DNA of 61,994 nucleotides. Origin: Bacteroidota bacterium. GTDB taxonomy: Bacteria > Bacteroidota > Bacteroidia > Chitinophagales > Saprospiraceae. The notes under the pieces were generated by a model. It did no database searches. It saw nothing but the letters and a program-made list of their open reading frames with translations, and was not told the DNA's origin. The translations under genes were made by a program, and so were the position numbers. Of this stretch, positions 33,807 to 41,500 are shown piece by piece; position 1 is the stretch's first letter, and each line of letters begins with the position of its first letter. Where the stretch lies: contig JAGVTV010000130.1 in NCBI GenBank assembly GCA_019136675.1, forward strand, positions 1-61,994. Reading direction: 5' to 3'.

Positions 33807-36051
33807 TACACTTTGGGCAGGACCCTTCGCTGATCTCCAGTTTCCATCGGATTCATTGATAATATGTGCCGGAGAAGCACGAGATATCGTTATAAACGCT
33901 AACCCTGACTGGCAGTATACATGGTCTCCTGATACGGGACTTGACCTGAGTGATCCTGCCCATCCCCGGGTTATAGGTACCACCAACCAGAATTATTCTG
34001 TGACAGTCTCTGACGGCCTGTGCAGCGTCAATGGTTCAATAGAGATAGTGGTGCTGAGTGGGGGAGTTGTACTGGCCGTTGAGGCAGATACCATATCCTG
34101 TGACGGCAAGGTCAATCTGAGTGCAAGCGGTGGGATAGGTGAGGGGGTTTATTCCTGGGGCACTAATCCCGGGATAGATCCGGTGATCGCTACTGGCAAT
34201 GATGTCAATACCACATTTACAGGGGCCTCCCAGACTTTTTATGTAAGGTTTGTAGGTGATCAGTGCTCCACAGAACCGGCTTTTGTAAAGATTTATAACC
34301 AGAAGCCGTCTGTAGATGACTTGTCACCGCATCTGCTATGTCCCGATGACACGGTCAAGATCATTACAATCAACGAAATAGCGGCTCATCAGCTGGTTTA
34401 TAACTGGAAGCAGGACGTTCATATCGTAAGCGGGGGTAATACTTCCTCTCCAACTATAACGGCAGGGATAAATGAACAGCAACCGTTTGTACTATATTAC
34501 ACGGCTACAAACCAATATGGCTGTGTACTTGAGGATTCTGTACTTGTAAAAATCGGAATAAATCCCGTCGTCGATTTCACATATGATCTCAAGGCGTGCG
34601 GAGATCTGCAGATTTGTTTTGAAACACAGGGAAATTATCAGGGTTTTATCAAATGGGACTTTGGTGATCCCAATGCCAATAATGATACATCCATCGAGAG
34701 AGATCCGTGTTATACCTATACGGACAGCGGTTCATTTACGGTAAGCCTGTCAAATCTTGTCGGTACGTGTCCGTTTAAAGATGTAAATAAAACCATCATT
34801 GTAAATCCGAGGATCCGGATCAACGAGTTGCAGGATACGGTCTTGTGTAAAGGTGACACGATCAATCTTTTGGCTTCCGCCAATTTGCAGGATGTTAAAT
34901 ATACCTGGTATGATGCAGCCAACAATATTCTGGCAACCACACCCGGATATTCTGGATCTTTTCCTGCAAGTACCCAATTGACCGTCATCGGTGAAGATAT
35001 CTATGGCTGTAAAGACACGGCCAGTGTAAATGTCAATTATTTTAAATTTGAATACTCTGTAAATGTCAAGGACAGCCTGTGTGTTAGCGAGCCCACAGCC
35101 ATAAACCTAAATTTGGCCAATTCGCAAGCGTACAGCATTGCCTGGTCGCCGGCTGAGTGCATTGTTTCAGGCAGTACCACGACAAATCCAGTCGTTTTGC
35201 CAGTGGAAGGAAAGACCATAAAATTGGTAGTCAGGCACCTGGAAACCGGATGTGCAGACTCTACTTCTGTCACGCCAAAGGTGACAAAACCTTTTGACTT
35301 TGCCATTGATACAGCAGATATACTTTGTTTTGCTGTTCCCACCAATGTACACCTGGACATTCTCAATCCCGAAAAATATAATTACGAGTGGACTCCTGCT
35401 GGCCTGATTACTTCCGGCGGCAATACCACGGATCCGGTGGTAAACCTGGAGGAGGACCAGTTATTCACCGTTAAGGTAACTGACAAGCTCAGCGGATGCC
35501 AGAAGATCAAAGATGTATTGGTCAGGGTAGGAGATGAGGTATTTGTGGATGTAAATGCTGAGCCTGATCTCACGATCTACGAAGGCGAATCCATAGAAAT
35601 AGTCGTACAGGATCCGGTCACAGGCTCCTCTTATGTCTGGAGTAACGGAAACAGCGGTACAACCATAACAGTAGACCCGGTCACCACTACTACATATACT
35701 GTTACGGTCACTGACTCTAACGGATGCACAGCCACAGATGAAGTGGTGATAGAAGTAAGGACGGCCCGTTGCGACGAAACGGATGTATTTGTACCCAATG
35801 CCTTTACACCAAACAACGACGGCAACAACGACATATTCCGGGTCAGAAGCAATTTTATTGATGAGCTTGAAATGCTGGTGTATGACAGGTGGGGACAGGA
35901 AGTATTCAGGACCACGGATCCGGCTTCTGGCTGGGACGGCACATTTAAAGGTGTGGAGCTGGCTCCTGACGCATACGCCTATTACATCAGGGTCAGGTGT
36001 ATAAACTCAGTGGAATACAAGAAAAAAGGAAATGTGACACTATTGCGTTAG
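33754..36051 (+). CDS. PKD-type surface adhesin, 3' half with T9SS type B sorting domain
   Basis: The rest of the same adhesin in another frame. The ATG at 33754 is only the first in-frame start; true coding similarity begins after the duplication at about 33826 (FADLQFPSDSLIICAGEA). It contains Ig/PKD-like modules (IKWDFGDPNANNDTSIERDP, YVWSNGNSGTTITVDP). The end is a gliding-associated type B sorting domain: FVPNAFTPNNDGNNDIFRVR, YDRWGQEVF and the final strand KKKGNVTLLR. On its own this half has no signal peptide and could not be exported. The joined gene would be about 1,404 residues long, paired with the PorP/SprF gene at 28311. Confidence 0.85.
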   Translation: MKTDVLTGWLIHFGQDPDTLWAGPFADLQFPSDSLIICAGEARDIVINANPDWQYTWSPDTGLDLSDPAHPRVIGTTNQNYSVTVSDGLCSVNGSIEIVVLSGGVVLAVEADTISCDGKVNLSASGGIGEGVYSWGTNPGIDPVIATGNDVNTTFTGASQTFYVRFVGDQCSTEPAFVKIYNQKPSVDDLSPHLLCPDDTVKIITINEIAAHQLVYNWKQDVHIVSGGNTSSPTITAGINEQQPFVLYYTATNQYGCVLEDSVLVKIGINPVVDFTYDLKACGDLQICFETQGNYQGFIKWDFGDPNANNDTSIERDPCYTYTDSGSFTVSLSNLVGTCPFKDVNKTIIVNPRIRINELQDTVLCKGDTINLLASANLQDVKYTWYDAANNILATTPGYSGSFPASTQLTVIGEDIYGCKDTASVNVNYFKFEYSVNVKDSLCVSEPTAINLNLANSQAYSIAWSPAECIVSGSTTTNPVVLPVEGKTIKLVVRHLETGCADSTSVTPKVTKPFDFAIDTADILCFAVPTNVHLDILNPEKYNYEWTPAGLITSGGNTTDPVVNLEEDQLFTVKVTDKLSGCQKIKDVLVRVGDEVFVDVNAEPDLTIYEGESIEIVVQDPVTGSSYVWSNGNSGTTITVDPVTTTTYTVTVTDSNGCTATDEVVIEVRTARCDETDVFVPNAFTPNNDGNNDIFRVRSNFIDELEMLVYDRWGQEVFRTTDPASGWDGTFKGVELAPDAYAYYIRVRCINSVEYKKKGNVTLLR
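33782..33825. repeat. Exact 22-bp tandem duplication causing a frameshift
   Basis: A 22-base unit beginning TGATACACTTTGG occurs at 33782-33803 and again, identical, at 33804-33825. As 22 is not a multiple of three, it shifts the frame by one base and places the TGA of copy 2 in the frame of the 5' half. Confidence 0.97.
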
Positions 36052-36070
36052 TGTCACACTTCCTTTTATT
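36028..36070. terminator. Bidirectional terminator between convergent genes
   Basis: TGTGACACTA (36033-36042) pairs exactly with TAGTGTCACA (36049-36058) around a 6-base loop, extended by GGAA/TTCC. T-rich runs follow on both strands. The hairpin includes the stop codon of the adhesin. Confidence 0.88.
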
Positions 36071-36084
36071 ATTTTGATAAATAA

Positions 36085-36699
36085 TTATTTAGCTGCCTTA
36101 GTAGCAAAATTGTTATTGATTTCAGCAACGATCTTTTCACCTATCGAAAGCATCTTGCTTTCATTTAATGAAGTAAGGTTCAGAGCCAGCATAAACAGGT
36201 AATCGTTACCCAGGCTCCAGTAAAATCTGGATTGTTCATGAGAGAAGGCTCCCACCGTTTCGCCAACTGCAAATTTTTTATATTTTATTGCCTTGTCTTG
36301 TCCGAGCACCGTTTCGCCTTCCGACAGTTTTGCAGCCACAAAATTAGAGATATATTGCGGGTAATCCTCAAAGACGGGATTTGTCTGAATCTGGATCAAT
36401 ATACCTGCATTGGGGGTATTGGGGTCTTCCCATTGGAAAAAACAGGATTTTGATTTTGGATTTGCAGGGTCGTTGGCTTCCTTGATCCTGACTGAGATGC
36501 CGGCAGTATTCATGATCGCCTGGAGTTTTTCCTGTGTAATCATTTCGCAGGCACTTGGTATGGTAAGCTTGGCGGGATCAGTAGGAGTTGACATATCAGT
36601 CTTCAGTATCTTATTGATAGGTTTCGCGTCTCCTGCCTGGTTGTCATTTTTACAGGAAAACAATAAGCCGAAGCATACAAGGATTAAAATGTTTCTCAT
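36085..36699 (-). CDS. Hypothetical lipoprotein
   Basis: A 204-residue protein with a lipoprotein signal (MRNILILVCFGLLFSC, acylated Cys at 16); I use this Met rather than the one two codons earlier. The mature part has a Cys-bearing motif IPSACEMITQEKLQAIMN and KSKSCFFQWED, which loosely resembles small substrate-binding-like lipoproteins in other phyla, but I cannot name the family. A hydrophobic C-terminal half (YWSLGNDYLFMLALNL) suggests a compact alpha/beta domain. It has its own promoter box at 36740-36747 and shares a terminator with the adhesin. Confidence 0.8.
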   Translation of the reverse strand: MRNILILVCFGLLFSCKNDNQAGDAKPINKILKTDMSTPTDPAKLTIPSACEMITQEKLQAIMNTAGISVRIKEANDPANPKSKSCFFQWEDPNTPNAGILIQIQTNPVFEDYPQYISNFVAAKLSEGETVLGQDKAIKYKKFAVGETVGAFSHEQSRFYWSLGNDYLFMLALNLTSLNESKMLSIGEKIVAEINNNFATKAAK

Positions 36700-36739
36700 G
36701 ATCATGGTATGTGGAATTGCTACAAAATTAATTTTGGCT

Positions 36740-36747
36740 CAAAGATA
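36740..36747 (-). promoter_or_regulatory. -7 box upstream of the lipoprotein gene
   Basis: The minus strand reads TATCTTTG, a TAnnTTTG match, 40 bases before the ATG at 36699. No clear -33 element. Confidence 0.45.
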
Positions 36748-36794
36748 TAATTAAATTGATGAAATGAATAATATGTATGCCATTTTGCAAAGCC

Positions 36795-37625
36795 TCATGG
36801 AAGGATAGCCTGCCTTATATTGACTAGTTTTTTTAACAAGGTTGACATTTGGTCCAGGGGCAGCATATTGGCTCCGTCAGACAAGGCCTGAGAGGGATCG
36901 GGGTGTGTTTCGATAAACAGACCGTCTGCCCCTACAGCAATGGCCGCCTTGGCTATCGTGCTGATCAGCCCCGGCTTGCCACCCGTTACCCCGGATGGCT
37001 GATTGGGCTGTTGCAACGAATGTGTACAATCCATGATTACCGGCACCCCAAAGGCCTGCATTACCGGAATTCCCCTGTAATCAACCACCAGGTCCTGATA
37101 GCCAAAAGTTGTACCCCTTTCTGTTAGCATGACCTTTTCGTTTCCGCATTCTCTTACCTTGCTTACAGCATGAAACATGGACTCAGGACTCATAAACTGC
37201 CCTTTTTTGATGTTGACCACCTTGCCGGTTTCGGCTGCAGCCTGTATAAGGGATGTCTGTCTGCACAGAAAAGCAGGAATCTGCAGGATGTCAACATACT
37301 CTGCCGCCATAGCCGCTTCTTCATCCCTGTGTATATCAGTAGTGACAGGCAGGTCAAAAGTTTCCGAAACTTTTCTCAGTATTTTGAGGGCTTTTTCGTC
37401 ACCAATACCTGTAAACGAATGGATTGAGGAGCGGTTTGCCTTTCGGTAAGATCCTTTAAAAATGTAAGGTATTTTTAGTTCATATGTGATCTCACGAAGC
37501 TTTTCGGCAATGTGAAGGGCCATTTCTTCAGACTCAATGGCACAGGGGCCGGCTATCAGGAAGAAATTGCCGGATGCAGCGTTTTTAAGGTTCCTGACCG
37601 CAGGCACAACAGATAAATTTGACAT
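36795..37625 (-). CDS. kdsA: 3-deoxy-8-phosphooctulonate synthase
   Basis: A 276-residue enzyme that condenses phosphoenolpyruvate with arabinose 5-phosphate to KDO 8-phosphate for lipopolysaccharide core. Motifs: FFLIAGPCAIES, FKGSYRKANRSS, VTTDIHRDEEA, KKGQFMSPE and IETHPDPSQALSDG. Cys28 in AGPC takes the place of the Asn found in E. coli KdsA and matches the Cys metal ligand of Aquifex KdsA, so this is probably the metal-dependent class. The DUF4159 gene lies 19 bases upstream on the same strand, so the two are probably co-transcribed. Confidence 0.95.
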   Translation of the reverse strand: MSNLSVVPAVRNLKNAASGNFFLIAGPCAIESEEMALHIAEKLREITYELKIPYIFKGSYRKANRSSIHSFTGIGDEKALKILRKVSETFDLPVTTDIHRDEEAAMAAEYVDILQIPAFLCRQTSLIQAAAETGKVVNIKKGQFMSPESMFHAVSKVRECGNEKVMLTERGTTFGYQDLVVDYRGIPVMQAFGVPVIMDCTHSLQQPNQPSGVTGGKPGLISTIAKAAIAVGADGLFIETHPDPSQALSDGANMLPLDQMSTLLKKLVNIRQAILP

Positions 37626-37644
37626 GGGAATATTTTAAGATCAC

Positions 37645-38289
37645 TTAATTGCCAAAAACATACGCAATAATGTTTGCACCCATCCTGAGGGCACGGATTC
37701 TGACTTCATCGGGGTCTTTGTGCACTTCCTGGTCTTCCCACCCGTCTCCCAGGTCGCACTCATAGGAATAAAAGCATACCAGCCTTCCTTCCCATAAAAG
37801 TCCGTATCCCTGAGGGGCTTTGTCATCGTGCTTATGGATTTTGGGCAAGCCCGACGGGAAATCATATTTTTGATGGTAAATAGCATGCGAAAAAGGCAGC
37901 TCTGTAAACGTCAGCTCAGGAAAAACCTTTTTCATAGCCAACCTTACAAAGGGGTCCATTCCATAATTGTCATCAATGTGCAGAAATCCTCCGGCGATGA
38001 GGTAGTTTCTCAGGTTTTCGGCTTCGGCATCAGAAAACACCACATTTCCATGGCCCGTCATGTGCACAAAGGGATAATTGTACAGTTCCACACTTCCTAC
38101 ATCTACCACGCCATATTCCGGGTCAATATTTGTGCCTAAAAACTTGTTGCAGAAAAGTGCCAGGTTTACAAGGGAAGATGGATTTGCATACCAGTCACCC
38201 CCTCCGCCGTATTTGAGTAACCCTACCTTTACAGAAGGTCCGCAAAATGAAACTACAAGTGGCAACAGCAAAAATGCCAAAAAACGCAT
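37645..38289 (-). CDS. DUF4159 family protein
   Basis: A 214-residue exported protein of unknown function. The N-terminus is hydrophobic and contains a Cys (PLVVSFCGPS), so it may be a lipoprotein or carry a cleaved signal. The conserved family parts are LLKYGGGGDWYANPSSLVNLALF, YPFVHMTGHGNVVFSDAEAENLRNYLIAGGFLHIDD and LPFSHAIYHQKYDFP, followed by GRLVCFYSYECDLGDGWED. The fold is like a class I glutamine amidotransferase, but the nucleophile elbow is not obvious. Elsewhere DUF4159 genes are often near MoxR/VWA genes; here it is upstream of kdsA. Confidence 0.85.
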   Translation of the reverse strand: MRFLAFLLLPLVVSFCGPSVKVGLLKYGGGGDWYANPSSLVNLALFCNKFLGTNIDPEYGVVDVGSVELYNYPFVHMTGHGNVVFSDAEAENLRNYLIAGGFLHIDDNYGMDPFVRLAMKKVFPELTFTELPFSHAIYHQKYDFPSGLPKIHKHDDKAPQGYGLLWEGRLVCFYSYECDLGDGWEDQEVHKDPDEVRIRALRMGANIIAYVFGN

Positions 38290-38517
38290 ATGTGGGTATT
38301 TTGGATTATTAAACGATAAATAATCGAATTCGTTTATTTTTTCCTCTGAATAAATTATAACGTAAAGCCTGCTGAATCATCTGAAATTCAAACGATTTAT
38401 CTTGGAACGCCACTGTTTTATGACAGGATAGTCAGTTATTTTTTTTCACACTTAAAGTTTTTATTATATCTTTAACCGTCAATTCCAAATTTTCAGAAAC
38501 AGTAATACGCATTAAAA

Positions 38518-41500
38518 ATGAGGATATCTGCAGTAATATTGGTTTTTATTTTCACAGCTCACGTATGCCGTTCACAAGTCATATTGAAAGAAACTCCATC
38601 GACTAACGTTGGTTCGAACCGGGAAACTCAGGCCATCGACTACAAGTCTATATTTAATATGCTTGAAGCCAAAAGGTCTCAGAGGACCGGACAGGTCATT
38701 TTCCTGCCATTCTATGGGCAGTCCACAGCATTTATTGCTCATGAGAATGATGTCATGGAAGGGAGTGAACGAAACGTTGCCCTTTCGGGAATCAGGACGT
38801 ATGATATTTTTATAGCTGATGATCCTTCGGTCAACGGTGCATTGACGATAAGCAATGAAGCACTTTACGCCACGATCCTGGCCAAAAAGCAGCTTGTCAC
38901 CATCTATCCTGCAGAATACGGTAAGTCTGATGTTTTTTTTGTGGAGTACGGTTTGCAGCCGGGACTTAAAAAACTGGCATTGACTTGTGGCCATGACCAC
39001 AATCAGGAAATCAAGGAAGTGCGACAAAACAATAACTTACAAAGCCGCCTGGCAGGTATAACTATTGGATCAAAAAGATATAACTACAGGGTAGCAATAG
39101 TCGCCACCGGCGAATTTTATGTAAAAAACGGCAACAATGACTCACAGGTCAATACCAAGGTGATTAACAGTGTCAACTCGATAAGTGCCATTTACAGAAA
39201 TGAAATGTCGTTTACACTCAATGTAGGATCCAGGGTTTTTCTCTATAGAAATCCGGCGACAGATCCTTTTATACCGGATATGTCCGGAGGAGAGGGAAGG
39301 ACTGTACAGGCCGGAAAGATAGTGCCAATGAACTTTTCGCCTACCAGTTTTGATATCGGACATGTTTTCCACACACACGAAGAAGGTGACGGATGGAGCG
39401 GCGGTGGTCTCGCCCAATTGCAGTCCGTTTGTGATGGTTTTGTCAACGCAGACGGCAAGCTATCCAAGGCCAGTGCCTGGAGTGGAGCCTATGAAAACGA
39501 AGGCAGCGGTTGGATAAGCCTGGCGGCACATGAGTTTGGTCATCAGTTTGGAGCTACCCACACGTTTAATGGAATCGGTGAAAGCTGTACCGATAATATC
39601 TCCGAGAGCACATCCTTTGAAATAGGCAGCGGAACAACTATCATGTCGTACAATGGTATCTGTGATGCTCCTCAGAATATCCCCGCCTCCGACGACCTGG
39701 ATAATTACTTCCATGCCAAGAGTCTGGAGCAGATGTTTGACTATGTCTACAATGGGGAAGGAGGCAGTTGTGGCAATCCGGTTGTCTCAAGCAATCCGCT
39801 TCCTGAAGTGATTGCAAATTCTTGCCAGGCGACCTATTTTTTACCAAAGGGAACACCTTTCTACCTGAAGGCCCAGGGTAATTTTACAGATGGTGACAGC
39901 CATACCTATTGTTGGGAACAAACCGATGAAGATGGACTTAACATTGCCCCCACCCAGGGATTTATCGGGACGCAGGCTGCAAATTCTACCCTCGCCCCAT
40001 TATTTAGGTCTTATCCTCCGTCACCATCTCCGGAAAGGTATTTTCCAAGCCTGGATATTTTGACATCAGGAGGCATTAATAATTTCGAACCATTGCCCAA
40101 TGTACCCCGTACGCTAAACTTTAATGTGTCCATGCGTGACAATAATCCTTCCGGCGGGGCAGTGGCAAATGACAATGTCACCATCACTGTCATGAATGCA
40201 GGTCCGATGAATGTCGTGAGGCCAGTAGGTGGAGAAACATTACAGGCAGGTATGTCAGAACAGATTACCTGGGCTACAAATGGATCAGGCGGGCTTTGCC
40301 AGAAAGTCAGAATCAAGCTGTCTGTAGATGGTGGAAAAACCTATCCCATGGTAATTGCTGAAAATGTACCCTATGTAGCAGGGGGTTATGTATATGAGGT
40401 CCCGTCAAATATTGTACGGACTACCGCTGCCAGGCTCATGATTGAGTGTATGGATTATGACTGCTTCAGGTTTTTTAATGTATCACCATCAGATTTCACC
40501 ATTAATTCCACCTGTTTGGCCGAGGAAAGCGTCCTTTGCCCGACATCAAAGGTTTCTCAGGACGAAGGAAGTCCATCGCTAAATCTGATCATGACTAAAA
40601 AAGTTGGAAACAGAATCTTCAGTCTGAGTCGTCAGGTCAATGAAAATCTTCCTACCGGAATAGTGGCCATTAAAGGCGTGGGCGGGACAGGATGTGATCC
40701 CATATCAAACAACTATTTTTACAACAGAGTAAATATCCATGTCACAGAAACAGGGACCTACAATTTTAATGTGGAAGGAAGTGGTTTTGTCTCCATTTTC
40801 CGTTCAAACTTTAATCCTTCCAATGCTTGTTCTTCTTTTGTGACTTCATCAGCCACCTCAACTGGCACAGGATCCTTGACCCGTCAAGCCGGATTTACTG
40901 CTCAATTGACCCAATGCACCGATTATGTAGTGGTTTTTTACAGTTTTTCCACACTGCCGCAGAATCTTAAACTTTCTGTGCTCGGAGGTCCCGGTATGAT
41001 CATAGAACTTAACGGCAATCCATCTGCAAATTACCAGAATCTTTTTATTCTGGTCAATGACTCAGACAGCAAGATTGCCTTTGCCGGAAGTAATACTGAC
41101 CTGACCTCCGTGATCGCAGGCAATTATACATTGTATTCTGTGGTTTTGGATAAAAATATTATGCCTGCCAGTCTGATAGGTACCAGTTACTCCACGCTGA
41201 AAAATACTGCTTGCCTGAATGAAAGTCTGAATGCAAGACAGGTTGAGATAAAAACATCGTGCAAGATACAGTCTGTACAACCCGGCGTCCAGGGTGCCTG
41301 TGTCGCCGCCACCAACTTTTACACGCAGGAGATAATTGTTGCCTATTCCAAGCCTCCGGCAACGGGTAAGCTTCGTGTCAATGGCCAGGATTTTGATATA
41401 ACTACCAGCCCGCAAACAGTAATGCTCACAAACCTTGATTCTGATGGATTGCCGGTAAATGTGTCAGCATCCTTTACAGATGCTCCGGCATGCAGCATTT

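Noticed and set aside
33754..33825. Independent start of the second adhesin half at 33754
   Set aside because: It would have no signal peptide, and residues before 33826 are out-of-frame copies of the first half.
38314..38340. AT-rich inverted repeat TAAACGA/TCGTTTA followed by a T-run
   Set aside because: No plus-strand gene ends before it, and AT-rich 7-bp pairs are expected by chance here.
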